Assembly: GCA_009773645.1 (NCBI GenBank)
Contig: WSYB01000002.1
Span: forward strand, 1 to 64,000
Direction of reading: 5' to 3'
DNA: 64,000 nucleotides
Origin: Geobacteraceae bacterium
GTDB lineage: Bacteria; Desulfobacterota; Desulfuromonadia; Geobacterales; Geobacteraceae
Below, piece after piece: positions 24,590-33,283 of this stretch (the first letter of the stretch is position 1; every line of letters begins with the position of its first letter). The position numbers and the translations under genes were made by a program. Below the pieces are notes generated by a model. The model saw nothing but the letters and a program-made list of their open reading frames with translations, ran no database searches and was not told where the DNA came from.

Positions 24590-24602
24590 GTATACAGTAT
24601 AC
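24590..24602. promoter_or_regulatory. Perfect 13-bp palindrome upstream of citrate synthase
   Basis: GTATAC-A-GTATAC, centred 213 bp before the gltA start, in an otherwise AT-rich 280-bp gap. It has the look of a GntR- or TetR-type operator. The gap also has GAAAGGAGG-like stretches at 24711-24721 and the true ribosome site GAAAGGAGAG at 24791. Confidence 0.5.
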
Positions 24603-24808
24603 TTGCAATTAATTTCCCCGTCGTGTAAACTTCTCCAGAGGCGGACCCACGAAGTTATGTCCCATTCATTAACTGTCTATCCATAGACGGTATAGCGGCA
24701 TATCAGTGAACGAAAGGAGGGATCAGAAGGGTCTCACTGGTTTTGGTTGGCTTGAAATGCTTTTCATTGTTGTTAAATAACCCAACAGACGAAAGGAGAG
24801 TAGTTACC

Positions 24809-26134
24809 ATGGCACTTAAGGAAACTTTAAAGCAGAAGATCGAGGAGTTCCGTCCCCGCACCACCAAGCTCGTGAAAGAGTTCGGCAAGGTCATCATCGA
24901 CCAGGTGAATATCGACCAGTGCATCGGCGGCGCCCGTGACATCCGCAGTCTCGTTACCGACATCTCCTATCTTGATCCCCAGGAAGGGATCCGCTTCCGC
25001 GGCAAGACCATTCCCGAGACCTTTGCGGCCCTGCCTAAGGCTCCCAATTCAAAATACCCGACAGTTGAATCTTTCTGGTATTTTCTCCTTACCGGCGATG
25101 TCCCCACCCAGGCTCAGGTGGATGAGGTTGTAGCAGAGTGGAAAGGCCGCCAGGTAGTTCCCCAGTATGTGTTTGACGCCATCCGTGCCCTGCCAAGAGA
25201 TATCCATCCGATGGTCATGCTGTCGGTCGGTATGCTGGCTCTGCAGAAAGATTCCAAGTTCTACGCCTTCTACGGCTCAGGCAAATTCAACAAAATGACC
25301 GCTTGGGAATATGTTTATGAAGATGCATGCGACCTGGTTGCCCGTATCCCCGTTATCGCTGCCTTCATTTACAACCTGAAGTACAAGGGCGACAAGCAGA
25401 CCCCAATCGATCCGAAACTGGACATGGGTGCCAACTTTGCCCATATGATCGGCCAGAGCGAAGAGTACAAGGACGTTGCCCGTATGTACTTCATCCTCCA
25501 CTCCGACCATGAGTCCGGGAACGTCTCCGCCCACACGACACACCTGGTGCACTCCGCCCTGTCCGACCCGTACTATGCATACTCCGCTGGCCTCAACGGT
25601 CTGGCCGGCCCGCTGCACGGCCTTGCCAATCAGGAAGTTCTCGACTGGACCATGAAGTTCCAGGAGAAATACTGCAAAAACGTCGAGCCGACCAAAGAAC
25701 TCATCACCAAGGCCCTGTGGGATACCCTCAACTCTGGCCAGGTCATTCCGGGTTACGGCCACGCCGTTCTCCGCAAGACTGACCCGCGTTACATGTCACA
25801 GCGTGAATTCTGCCTCAACACCCCGGGCCTCAAAGACGACCCGCTGTTCAAGGTTGTTGCCATGATCTTCGAAGTTGCCCCGGGCGTACTCACCGAGCAG
25901 GGCAAGGCTAAGAACCCATGGCCGAACGTCGACGCTCAGTCCGGCGTCATCCAGTGGTACTACGGTCTCCGCGAGTGGGACTTCTATACCGTCCTGTTCG
26001 GCGTCGGCCGGGCGCTGGGCTGCATGGCAAACATCACTTGGGACCGCGGTCTCGGCTATGCCATCGAGCGTCCCAAGTCCGTCACCACCGCCATGCTCGA
26101 GAAGTGGGCTGCCGAAGGCGGGCGCAAGTTCTAA
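24809..26134 (+). CDS. gltA: Citrate synthase, mitochondrial-like type
   Basis: A 441-residue citrate synthase joining acetyl-CoA and oxaloacetate at the entry to the TCA cycle. It matches the eukaryotic (mitochondrial) form much more than the usual bacterial ones: YLDPQEGIRFRG, LHSDHESGNVSAHT, NGLAGPLHGLANQEV, GYGHAVLRKTDPRY, EQGKAKNPWPNVDAQSG. The catalytic residues fall at His270, His318 and Asp375, almost the mammalian numbering. A eukaryote-like citrate synthase is a published trait of Geobacteraceae. Start ATG 24809 with GAAAGGAGAG before it; 22 in-frame codons upstream are not conserved. A strong terminator follows. Confidence 0.97.
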   Translation: MALKETLKQKIEEFRPRTTKLVKEFGKVIIDQVNIDQCIGGARDIRSLVTDISYLDPQEGIRFRGKTIPETFAALPKAPNSKYPTVESFWYFLLTGDVPTQAQVDEVVAEWKGRQVVPQYVFDAIRALPRDIHPMVMLSVGMLALQKDSKFYAFYGSGKFNKMTAWEYVYEDACDLVARIPVIAAFIYNLKYKGDKQTPIDPKLDMGANFAHMIGQSEEYKDVARMYFILHSDHESGNVSAHTTHLVHSALSDPYYAYSAGLNGLAGPLHGLANQEVLDWTMKFQEKYCKNVEPTKELITKALWDTLNSGQVIPGYGHAVLRKTDPRYMSQREFCLNTPGLKDDPLFKVVAMIFEVAPGVLTEQGKAKNPWPNVDAQSGVIQWYYGLREWDFYTVLFGVGRALGCMANITWDRGLGYAIERPKSVTTAMLEKWAAEGGRKF

Positions 26135-26183
26135 TAGTGATTGTTTGGGGTGTATCTCATGCGCCTCATTTTATGAAATGGAA

Positions 26184-26211
26184 GGGAGATGCTTCGGCAT
26201 CTCCCTTTTTT
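26184..26211 (+). terminator. Terminator of gltA
   Basis: GGGAGATGC pairs with GCATCTCCC around a TTCG tetraloop, followed by six T. Confidence 0.95.
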
Positions 26212-26256
26212 CAGTTCTGATGTAGTCTGAACTCTGGGCGATTATTCAGGGGCGCG

Positions 26257-26282
26257 AAAAAGGGAGCCTCAGTGGGCTCCCC
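26257..26282 (-). terminator. Terminator of the AMMECR1 gene
   Basis: On the minus strand GGGAGCC pairs with GGCTCCC around a short loop, followed by TTTTT. It lies 34 bp after that gene's stop. Confidence 0.85.
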
Positions 26283-26315
26283 CTGTGAAATCGCTGGATT
26301 TGAGCTGTGCGGTTA

Positions 26316-26855
26316 TTAAAACACTTCGGCGCTGAAAATGTAGATTTCGGCCCCTTCCTTCCATGCATCACGTGTCAGCCCCGCCTTGATGCTGGTCTGG
26401 CTCAGGAAGGTTTCCCGGTCCCAGCCGTATTCGACGGCTACCTGGGGGAGGAGCACCCCCCGGGAGAAATTCTTTTCCATGTACAGACCGTGCACGCCGA
26501 CCTCAATTTCATCAATTGAAGAGATCTTTTGCATGGGGGAGAGGACGGAAATTTCGACGCGAAAATCCTTCAGGTCTTCCTTCTTCATGGGATAAAATCT
26601 GGGGTCCCCGGTGGCGGCTGATACGGCCATTTCCTGCACAAGATGGTAGAGCGGTTTGTCCGAGACGAAGTTTCCAATGCAGCCGCGGAGCATGCCGTTA
26701 TTTTTTATGGTGACAAAACAACCCATATTTGCCGTAAGGTTGCCGGAGTTCAGCTCCCATTGCGGAATCGTACCGTTGTTTACGTACTCGACTATGGTTC
26801 CTTTGGCAATATCCAGCAGTAGTTTCTTTTCTTCATCCAATAATTGGTTTTGCAC
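26316..26855 (-). CDS. AMMECR1-domain protein (AmmeMemoRadiSam system A-like)
   Basis: A 179-residue AMMECR1-domain protein. The signature LRGCIGNF lies at residues 57-64, with ATGDPRFYPM, DFRVEISVLSPM and GLYMEKNFSRGVLLPQVAVEYGWD as in the family. The human homologue is linked to Alport syndrome; the bacterial form often occurs with Memo and radical-SAM genes (AmmeMemoRadiSam system A), of unsettled biochemical role. Neither partner is present here; it stands alone, divergent from the aldehyde dehydrogenase. Cytoplasmic, no signal peptide. Confidence 0.88.
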   Translation of the reverse strand: MQNQLLDEEKKLLLDIAKGTIVEYVNNGTIPQWELNSGNLTANMGCFVTIKNNGMLRGCIGNFVSDKPLYHLVQEMAVSAATGDPRFYPMKKEDLKDFRVEISVLSPMQKISSIDEIEVGVHGLYMEKNFSRGVLLPQVAVEYGWDRETFLSQTSIKAGLTRDAWKEGAEIYIFSAEVF

Positions 26856-27021
26856 CGTCCGGCTCCTTCGGGAAAGGTTGATAATATTGGCGTAATATAC
26901 TATATTGGGGCGGCGTTTGGCAAGCCTTAAACCAATTCGCCAACTTAAGCCGTCCGCAGATAAAGCGCTCCAGGCCGGCGGAAATTGTCGGATTGCTAAA
27001 TATTTTTTACAGGGGGTGGCA

Positions 27022-28449
27022 ATGACTAAGCGTTACAAGGTTTTGATCGGCGGGGAATGGGTGGGGAATGACTGGAAGGGGATCGAGGTCATTAACCCTT
27101 ACAATGATACCGTCATTGGGGTGGTTCCCGAGGCGCCGGCTGATGGAGTGGACAAGGCCATTATTGCCGCCCGGAAGGGGTTTGAAGAAATATCCGCTAT
27201 GCCTGCCTATAAACGTTCCGAGATTCTGGCCCGGACAGCTGAATTGATAATGCGGGATAAGGATGAGGTTGCGGAGATTATCGCCCGGGAAGCAGGCAAG
27301 TCATGGAAATACGCCATTGCAGAGGCAACGCGAAGCGCCGAAACTTTTCATTTTGCCGCCTCAGAGGCGAAGACGAGCCATGGCGAGATTGTGCCGATGG
27401 ATGCCTCGCCGGTTTCCGCAGGCCGGTTCGGCTTCTACCTCCGTACCCCCATAGGGATCATCGGGGCGATCACTCCCTTCAATTTCCCTCTTAATCTGGT
27501 GGCGCACAAAGTGGCGCCTGCCATAGCAGCCGGCAACTCATTGGTGTTAAAGCCGGCCACCAAAACCCCGTTATCCTCCATCAAAATGGCTGAGCTTCTT
27601 ACGGAGGCAGGTCTTCCGGCAGGCGTGCTGAATCTGGTCATCGGCAGTGGCGCCACGGTCGGCAACCGGCTGGTGGAGGATGACCGGCTGGCAATGATTA
27701 CCTTTACCGGCAGCCCGCCTGTGGGGAGAGATATAAAGTCCCGGTGCGGCCTGAAAAGGGTCACGCTGGAGCTGGGCTCGAATTCTCCGACCATTATCGA
27801 GGCGGATGGTGATGTAGATCATGCGGTCTCCCGCTGCGTTGTCGGAAGCTTTGCCAATTCGGGTCAGGTCTGCATCTCGGTGCAACGGATATTTGTCCAT
27901 AAAGACCGGTACGACGATTTTATCGGCAAGTTCGTCGCCGCCACCCGTAAACTGAAGGTCGGAGACCCTTTGGACAGGGATTGCGATATCGGTCCGATGA
28001 TTTCTCCTGTAGAGCTGAAAAGGGCGGCAGCATGGCTGGATGAAGCAATAAAGCTTGGCGCCAGGGTCGAGACGGGAGGAGAGGTCGTCGGCAACTGTCT
28101 ACAGCCGACCATTCTGACCGGGGTGACCAGGGATATGAAGGTCATGTGTTCGGAAGTGTTCGCCCCGATCGTTTCCGTCCTCCCCTATGACACCTTCGAC
28201 GAAGCGCTGGAGATGGCCGACGATTCTGTTTACGGGCTGCAGGCGGGGGTTTATACCCGTGATATCGGCAAGGCGTTCAAGGCCATCAAAAGGCTGGATG
28301 TGGGAGGTGTAATCATAAACGATGTCCCGACCTTCCGTGTTGATCACATGCCTTACGGAGGAAATAAGGAGAGTGGGCTGGGAAGAGAGGGGCTGCGCTA
28401 CGCCATGGAGGAGATGACCAACATAAAAATGGTTTGCTTTAATCTTTAG
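27022..28449 (+). CDS. Aldehyde dehydrogenase (NAD(P)+)
   Basis: A 475-residue aldehyde dehydrogenase oxidising an aldehyde to its acid. The NAD-binding part has ITPFNFPLNLVAHK and KPATKTPLS; the general base Glu250 is in LELGSN and the nucleophile Cys284 in FANSGQVCISVQR. The C-terminal PFG-type segment is MPYGGNKESGLGREG. The sequence style (short form, IIKPxTxTPLS, SGQVCIxVQR) resembles lactaldehyde, succinate-semialdehyde or non-phosphorylating glyceraldehyde-3-phosphate dehydrogenases of anaerobes; the substrate is not clear. ATG 27022 has AGGGGGTGG before it; 39 earlier in-frame codons cross the divergent promoter region and are unlikely. Confidence 0.88.
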   Translation: MTKRYKVLIGGEWVGNDWKGIEVINPYNDTVIGVVPEAPADGVDKAIIAARKGFEEISAMPAYKRSEILARTAELIMRDKDEVAEIIAREAGKSWKYAIAEATRSAETFHFAASEAKTSHGEIVPMDASPVSAGRFGFYLRTPIGIIGAITPFNFPLNLVAHKVAPAIAAGNSLVLKPATKTPLSSIKMAELLTEAGLPAGVLNLVIGSGATVGNRLVEDDRLAMITFTGSPPVGRDIKSRCGLKRVTLELGSNSPTIIEADGDVDHAVSRCVVGSFANSGQVCISVQRIFVHKDRYDDFIGKFVAATRKLKVGDPLDRDCDIGPMISPVELKRAAAWLDEAIKLGARVETGGEVVGNCLQPTILTGVTRDMKVMCSEVFAPIVSVLPYDTFDEALEMADDSVYGLQAGVYTRDIGKAFKAIKRLDVGGVIINDVPTFRVDHMPYGGNKESGLGREGLRYAMEEMTNIKMVCFNL

Positions 28450-28541
28450 AAACGATCATATGGTTCGCCAGATCGGCCATTTGAATGATAACTATCTGAA
28501 ATGTCAAAAGGAAAAAAATAGTACCGCAGGTTAAAAAAATC

Positions 28542-28569
28542 TTGACTTTTATTTCAAAGGTAGTATATT
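28542..28569 (+). promoter_or_regulatory. Sigma-70-type promoter of the small lipoprotein
   Basis: TTGACT (28542-28547), 16-bp spacer, TATATT (28564-28569), 75 bp before the start codon. Confidence 0.6.
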
Positions 28570-28643
28570 TCGCAATCGTTGTGTATGTAAAAAAGCCATG
28601 CGCTTTGCGCTACAATGGTAATCAAAAAAGAAAAGAGGTGATT

Positions 28644-28847
28644 ATGTCAATGAAAAAACTGATCTCTTTAGCTCTGTGTCTGGGTCTGGCTCTGGCTTTC
28701 GCTGCTGGCTGCAAGAAGAAAGAAGAGGCTCCTGCCCCTGCCGCTCCTGCTGCTGAGCAGGCTGCGCCTGTCCAGGCTCCGACGACTTCCGTCAAGGCTC
28801 CTGAAGCTGCTCCGGCCGCTCCTGCTGCTCCGGCTGAACACAAGTAA
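28644..28847 (+). CDS. Small Ala/Pro-rich lipoprotein
   Basis: A 67-residue protein with a lipoprotein signal peptide: MSMKKLISLALCLGLALAF, then AAGC with the lipidated Cys at residue 23. The mature part is KKKEE followed by almost only Ala, Pro, Glu and Val. Low-complexity tails of this sort link the lipid anchor to the periplasm or cell wall. AGAGGTG stands before the ATG, a sigma-70-type promoter lies at 28542, and a very strong terminator follows, so it is a single-gene transcript, likely abundant. Function unknown; many Geobacter-type genomes have such short lipoproteins. Confidence 0.75.
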   Translation: MSMKKLISLALCLGLALAFAAGCKKKEEAPAPAAPAAEQAAPVQAPTTSVKAPEAAPAAPAAPAEHK

Positions 28848-28876
28848 TTTCCGGAGTTCCTAGCTTTTCGGAACAC

Positions 28877-28911
28877 AATAGCCTACAGAACTTATTCTGT
28901 AGGCTATTTTT
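28877..28911 (+). terminator. Terminator of the small lipoprotein
   Basis: A perfect 14-bp stem, AATAGCCTACAGAA with TTCTGTAGGCTATT, around CTTA, then TTT. It lies 29 nt after the stop. Confidence 0.95.
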
Positions 28912-28931
28912 ATGCCATGCCGGAAATCTCC

Positions 28932-28960
28932 TTGACAATCTGCGAAGTAAATGTTATCTG
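28932..28960 (+). promoter_or_regulatory. Possible ndk promoter
   Basis: TTGACA (28932-28937), 17-bp spacer, TATCTG (28955-28960), 45 bp before the ndk start. Confidence 0.5.
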
Positions 28961-29004
28961 AGACGGTCATTTAAATATGCATGCGGGAAAATTCGGGAGG
29001 ATAC

Positions 29005-29418
29005 ATGGAAAGAACATTTGCAATTATTAAACCTGATGCGGTTGAAAGGAATATTACCGGCAAGGTGCTGGAAAAGATCGAGGCTGCCGGATTCAGAATA
29101 GTGGGAATGAAAAAAATCTTTCTCTCCGGAAAGGAAGCCGAGGGCTTTTACTATGTGCATAAGGAGCGTCCCTTCTTTAACGACCTGTGCGCGTTTATGT
29201 CGAGAAGCCCGGTGGTGGCGCTGGTTCTGGAAAGGGAAAATGCCATTGCCAAGTGGCGCGAGCTCATGGGCGCTACCAATCCTGCCAATGCCGAGCCCGG
29301 TACCATACGGAAGGAGTTCGGTGTGAGCATTGAAGAAAACACCGTCCATGGCTCGGATGCGCCGGAAACCGCCGCATTCGAGATACCCTACTTCTTCAGC
29401 CAACTGGAGCTGGTGTAA
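29005..29418 (+). CDS. ndk: Nucleoside-diphosphate kinase
   Basis: A 137-residue NDK, moving the gamma-phosphate from ATP to other nucleoside diphosphates through phospho-His115 (TVHGSDAPE). [14 protein letters not shown] at the start and [22 protein letters not shown] in the middle are family-typical. The ATG at 29005 follows GGGAGG; the upstream in-frame ATG at 28981 is not conserved. Terminator at 29446, then rlmN. Confidence 0.96.
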   Translation: MERTFAIIKPDAVERNITGKVLEKIEAAGFRIVGMKKIFLSGKEAEGFYYVHKERPFFNDLCAFMSRSPVVALVLERENAIAKWRELMGATNPANAEPGTIRKEFGVSIEENTVHGSDAPETAAFEIPYFFSQLELV

Positions 29419-29445
29419 CCGAGAATAAACGCAGGTCAGGAACAC

Positions 29446-29470
29446 AAGCCCTTCCCATGAAGGGCTTTTT
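29446..29470 (+). terminator. Terminator of ndk
   Basis: AAGCCCTTC pairs with GAAGGGCTT around CCAT, followed by TTT. It ends 13 nt before the rlmN start. Confidence 0.9.
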
Positions 29471-29482
29471 CATATCCAGGTT

Positions 29483-30523
29483 ATGGACAACAAAGTCGAT
29501 CTGAAAAATTTTACCCTGGAAGAGCTTGAGGTCTTTCTGGCCGGGCAGGGGAAAGAAAAATACCGCGCCAGGCAGATATTCAAATGGCTCTACCAGAAGG
29601 ACGCAGCTACCTTCGAGGAGATGACCAACATCTCCAAGGAGCTACGACGGGAGCTTGCCGAATCAGCTTTCATCAGCTCCCTTGCCCCCGAAACTGTGGA
29701 AGTGTCACGGGACGGCACCAGAAAGTACCTGTTCCGCCTTGCTGACGGGAACAGCATAGAGTCGGTGCTGATTCCCGAGGAGGATCGCAGCACCCTCTGC
29801 ATATCCAGTCAGGTTGGCTGTGCCATGGCCTGTGAATTTTGTCTGACCGGCACCTTCAAATTCACGCGCAACCTGACCACTGCCGAAATCGTTAATCAGG
29901 TCTGTGCCGTAAAGAGGGAGGCAGAAGTCCGGAATGTAGTTTTTATGGGGATGGGTGAGCCGCTGGCCAACCTGGAGAACGTAATCCGGGCGCTGAAGAT
30001 CATTATCTCTCCGGATGGCATGCAGTTTTCTTCCCGGCGGGTGACGGTTTCCACCGCCGGACTTGTCCCCGAGATGGGTCTCCTGGGGAAAGAGGTTGCG
30101 GTAAATCTGGCGGTTTCTCTGAATGCCACTACCGATGAGCTGCGTGACCGTCTCATGCCTGTCAACAGGCGATATCCCCTTGCAGAGCTTTTGGCCGCCT
30201 GTAAAAGATTCCCGTTGCCGGCCCGCCGTATGATTACCTTCGAATATGTGATGATTAACGGGGTGAACGATTCCATTGACGATGCCAAAAGGCTGGTCAG
30301 GCTCATCAGTCATATACCGGCCAAGGTAAACCTGATACCGTTCAACGAGCATGAAGGATGTTCTTACAGAAAACCCGAGCAGGAGGCTATCGACCGGGTC
30401 CACAAGTTTCTTCTGGACAAGCATATCACGGTTATTACCCGCTCCAGCAGAGGGGCGGATATTTCAGCCGCCTGCGGTCAGCTGAAGGGGAAGCTGGAAA
30501 AAATATGTAGCAATTCTGAATAG
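29483..30523 (+). CDS. rlmN: 23S rRNA/tRNA adenine-C2 methyltransferase RlmN
   Basis: A 346-residue radical-SAM enzyme methylating A2503 of 23S rRNA and A37 of some tRNAs. The cluster motif is Cys113-x3-Cys117-x2-Cys120 (CAMACEFC); the second catalytic Cys is Cys331 ([11 protein letters not shown]), the residue that carries the methyl group. [17 protein letters not shown] and VSLNAT are also typical. An alternative is Cfr, but Cfr enzymes are rarer and the housekeeping neighbourhood supports RlmN. The TAG stop forms the first three bases of a perfect 36-bp palindrome. Confidence 0.94.
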   Translation: MDNKVDLKNFTLEELEVFLAGQGKEKYRARQIFKWLYQKDAATFEEMTNISKELRRELAESAFISSLAPETVEVSRDGTRKYLFRLADGNSIESVLIPEEDRSTLCISSQVGCAMACEFCLTGTFKFTRNLTTAEIVNQVCAVKREAEVRNVVFMGMGEPLANLENVIRALKIIISPDGMQFSSRRVTVSTAGLVPEMGLLGKEVAVNLAVSLNATTDELRDRLMPVNRRYPLAELLAACKRFPLPARRMITFEYVMINGVNDSIDDAKRLVRLISHIPAKVNLIPFNEHEGCSYRKPEQEAIDRVHKFLLDKHITVITRSSRGADISAACGQLKGKLEKICSNSE

Positions 30524-30556
30524 GTCCGATAGGACTTATAAGTCCTATCGGACCTA
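30521..30556. repeat. Perfect 36-bp palindrome between rlmN and mtnP
   Basis: Bases 30521-30538 (TAGGTCCGATAGGACTTA) are the exact reverse complement of 30539-30556. It includes the rlmN stop codon. It also splits into four nonamers of the type TAGG-CC-A or its complement. There is no T-run, so it is not a plain terminator. Confidence 0.9.
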
Positions 30557-30576
30557 TATTATCAACTGGAGGTCTC

Positions 30577-31437
30577 ATGGAACAGATAATCGGCGTGATC
30601 GGCGGCAGCGGGCTCTATGAGATGGAAGGGCTTTCCGGCATTGAGCATGTCACGGTGGATACCCCGTTTGGCAAGCCGTCGGACGAGTATGTTACCGGCA
30701 GACTGAACGGCGTACGGATGGTCTTTCTCCCCCGCCACGGCAAGGGGCACCGCCTGCTGCCGTCAGAGGTCAACTACCGCGCCAATATCTACGGCATGAA
30801 AAAGTTTGGTGTCACGCGGATCATTTCGGTGTCTGCGGTGGGAAGCATGAAGGAGGAGATCGTCCCCGGCCATATCGTCATTCCCGACCAGTTTATCGAC
30901 CGCACCAAGGGAATCAGAAAAGACACCTTTTTCGGCAACGGGGTGGTTGCCCACGTCCAATTTGCCGACCCGGTCTGCGCGGAACTGTCTGAAAATCTCG
31001 CTGAGGCGGCCAGGGATGCAGGGGCGACCGTGCACAAGGGGGGGGCCTATGTCTGCATGGAAGGGCCGGCATTCTCCACCCGCGCCGAATCGCACATGTA
31101 CCGCAGCTTCGGTGTTTCAGTCATCGGTATGACCAACCTGACGGAGGCCAAACTGGCCCGTGAAGCAGAGATCTGCTACGGCGTCATCGCCCTTTCAACG
31201 GATTACGACTGCTGGCATGAAACCCATGAGGAGGTTTCGGTAGAGTCTGTGGTTGCCGTTATCAAACAGAATGTGGCCATGGCCAAGGATATCATCCGCC
31301 ATGCGGTGGGGCGAATCAAAGCGGAACGCTTCTGTCCCTGCCGTGAGGCCATGAAGTTCGCCGTCATCAGCGACAAAAGCGTCATCCCAATCGAGACGCG
31401 CGAGAACCTGGAACTTTTGATCGGGAAATACCTTTAG
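30577..31437 (+). CDS. mtnP: 5'-methylthioadenosine phosphorylase
   Basis: A 286-residue purine-nucleoside-phosphorylase-family enzyme splitting methylthioadenosine into adenine and methylthioribose-1-phosphate for methionine salvage. Motifs: GVIGGSGLYEM, TPFGKPSDEYVTG, FLPRHGKGHRLLPSEVNYRANIYGMK, CMEGPAFSTRAESHMYR, GMTNLTEAKLAREAEICY and the substrate Asp pair in STDYDCWHE, all as in MtnP rather than PNP. CTGGAGG stands before the ATG. A PfkB kinase gene follows 28 bp later. Confidence 0.94.
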   Translation: MEQIIGVIGGSGLYEMEGLSGIEHVTVDTPFGKPSDEYVTGRLNGVRMVFLPRHGKGHRLLPSEVNYRANIYGMKKFGVTRIISVSAVGSMKEEIVPGHIVIPDQFIDRTKGIRKDTFFGNGVVAHVQFADPVCAELSENLAEAARDAGATVHKGGAYVCMEGPAFSTRAESHMYRSFGVSVIGMTNLTEAKLAREAEICYGVIALSTDYDCWHETHEEVSVESVVAVIKQNVAMAKDIIRHAVGRIKAERFCPCREAMKFAVISDKSVIPIETRENLELLIGKYL

Positions 31438-31465
31438 TCCAATCCATTTCAACAGGAGATTGCAT

Positions 31466-32383
31466 ATGAGTATTCTGGTTGTCGGTTCAGTGGCCTTCGA
31501 TTCCGTGGAGACGCCGTTCGGCAAAGGGGAAAACGTTCTTGGGGGTTCAGCCACCTACTTTTCCACTTCCGCCAGTTTTTTCACCGACGTGAACCTGGTG
31601 GCGGTAGTAGGAGAGGACTTTCCCCAGGAACATTTCGATTTCCTGAAGTCCAGGAATATCAATGTGGATGGGCTTTCACGGAGCCCAGGCAAAACCTTTC
31701 ACTGGAAGGGGAAGTATGGATACGATCTGAACGAGGCCCAGACCCTGGCAACCCATCTCAATGTCTTTGAGCATTTCAAGCCTGTCATACCTGCTGCCTA
31801 TAAAGATGCGGAGTATCTTTTCCTGGCCAATATCGACCCGGAACTGCAGATGGAAGTCCTGAACCAGGTGCGAAAACCCCGGGTAATCGCTTGCGACACC
31901 ATGAACTTCTGGATTGCATCCAAGCCCGATGCCCTGAAAAAGGTCATAGAGCGGGTTGACATACTCGTCATAAACGAAGGCGAGGCCCGTCAGTTCTCCC
32001 AGGAAGCAAATCTGGTAAAGGCGGCCAGAACGATATTGGATCTGGGTCTGAAAACCCTCATCATAAAGCGTGGAGAGTACGGAGTCCTGATGTTCAACGG
32101 CGCGTCGGTCTTTGCTGCGCCCGCATATCCCCTTGAGGAAGTGTTTGATCCGACCGGGGCCGGCGATACCTTTGCCGGCGGGTTTATGGGTTATCTGGCA
32201 AATACCGGCGATACATCCGAGGCGGGTATCCGTCAGGCGCTTATCTTCGGCAGTGTCATGGCGTCCTTCAATGTGGAGGATTTCAGCCTCAACCGGATGA
32301 AATCCCTGGGATATAAAGAGATAGAAGAGCGTTACAGAAGCTTCAAGGCGCTGACCCATTTCGAAGGGCTCCCCTCTTTATGA
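31466..32383 (+). CDS. PfkB-family carbohydrate/nucleoside kinase
   Basis: A 305-residue ribokinase-fold kinase. It begins MSILVVGSVAFDSVETPFG; the C-terminal signature is DPTGAGDTFAGGFMGYL, with the catalytic Asp in GAGD. GGSATYFSTSASFF is the substrate-lid region. The ATG at 31466 has AGGAGA before it. It is co-directional with mtnP at 28 bp spacing, which hints at a role in nucleoside or methylthioribose salvage; annotations of close relatives simply say sugar kinase. Substrate not known. Confidence 0.87.
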   Translation: MSILVVGSVAFDSVETPFGKGENVLGGSATYFSTSASFFTDVNLVAVVGEDFPQEHFDFLKSRNINVDGLSRSPGKTFHWKGKYGYDLNEAQTLATHLNVFEHFKPVIPAAYKDAEYLFLANIDPELQMEVLNQVRKPRVIACDTMNFWIASKPDALKKVIERVDILVINEGEARQFSQEANLVKAARTILDLGLKTLIIKRGEYGVLMFNGASVFAAPAYPLEEVFDPTGAGDTFAGGFMGYLANTGDTSEAGIRQALIFGSVMASFNVEDFSLNRMKSLGYKEIEERYRSFKALTHFEGLPSL

Positions 32384-32536
32384 GGCACTGCCCCAAATGC
32401 TTGCAGTGTCAGGATTGACAAGGCATGGTAAATTTGTTAGCTTTAGCCGGCATATTCCATCGCCTCCTGTTTAACCGATTGAAGATATGGGTGAACGGAC
32501 CCAGGGTATCCGATTCCTTTTCATAGCGGGGTAAAA

Positions 32537-33283
32537 GTGAAACGTTTCCTGCTGCTCATGATTATAAGTATCTCCTCTCTCTGTTCGGCCTGTGCATTAA
32601 GTGAAGCTGCAAAAAAACAGGCCTCCTACCACTATCAGATGGGATTGTCTCATCTCGGTGAGAATAATGCGACCGCTGCCCTGGTCGAGTTCACCGAGGC
32701 GGAAAAGATAAACCCCGATGACCCTGAGCTGCAGAATTATCTGGGGCTCGCCTATTACCGCAAAAGCAAGTATGATCTGGCGGAACAAAACTACCTCAAG
32801 GCCCTTGCGCTGAAACCGAATTACTCTGAGGCACGGAATAATCTCGGGGTCAACTATCTGGAAATGAAGCGCTGGGATGATGCCATCCATCAACTCAAGC
32901 TGGTCACGGAAGACATCTTCTATCAGAACCAGGATACTGCACAGATAAATCTGGGGTTGGCCTATTTCGGCAAGGGGGATTACCCGAAAGCACTGTCAGT
33001 GCTGCGTTTGTTGGTCGCCAGCTACCCGAGGGACCCGAGAGGAAGACTCAACCTGGGGAGGGTATATTTGGCTGTCGACAAGACCGATCTGGCCATCGAG
33101 GAGTTCAGGAAGGCGGTGGAGCTGTATAAAGATTATGCGAACGCCTATTATAATCTGGGACTTGCATACCTGAAGATTAAAGATAACGGCCAGGCGTCAG
33201 CCGCATTTAAGGAAGTGCTGCGCATAGCTCCCGACTCCGAGATGGGACAGCTGTCCAGGGAATATCTTGATTTGCTCAAGTGA
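32537..33283 (+). CDS. TPR-repeat lipoprotein (PilF-like)
   Basis: A 248-residue lipoprotein: signal peptide to about residue 18, lipobox CSAC with Cys19, then about six tetratricopeptide repeats (ASYHYQMGLSHLGENNATAAL, PELQNYLGLAYYRKSKYDLAEQNY, SEARNNLGVNYLEMKRWDDAI and so on). The architecture matches PilF/PilW, the outer-membrane pilotin for type IV pilus secretin, common in Geobacter. The start is GTG 32537. It overlaps the RodZ-like gene by 4 nt. In other proteobacteria pilF is followed by rodZ and rlmN/ispG; here rlmN lies 2 kb upstream on the same strand, consistent with that cluster. Confidence 0.82.
   Translation: MKRFLLLMIISISSLCSACALSEAAKKQASYHYQMGLSHLGENNATAALVEFTEAEKINPDDPELQNYLGLAYYRKSKYDLAEQNYLKALALKPNYSEARNNLGVNYLEMKRWDDAIHQLKLVTEDIFYQNQDTAQINLGLAYFGKGDYPKALSVLRLLVASYPRDPRGRLNLGRVYLAVDKTDLAIEEFRKAVELYKDYANAYYNLGLAYLKIKDNGQASAAFKEVLRIAPDSEMGQLSREYLDLLK

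Noticed and set aside
26905-27021. Longer N-terminus for the aldehyde dehydrogenase
   Set aside because: The 39 extra codons cross the divergent promoter gap and are not family-like; a good ribosome site precedes the ATG at 27022.
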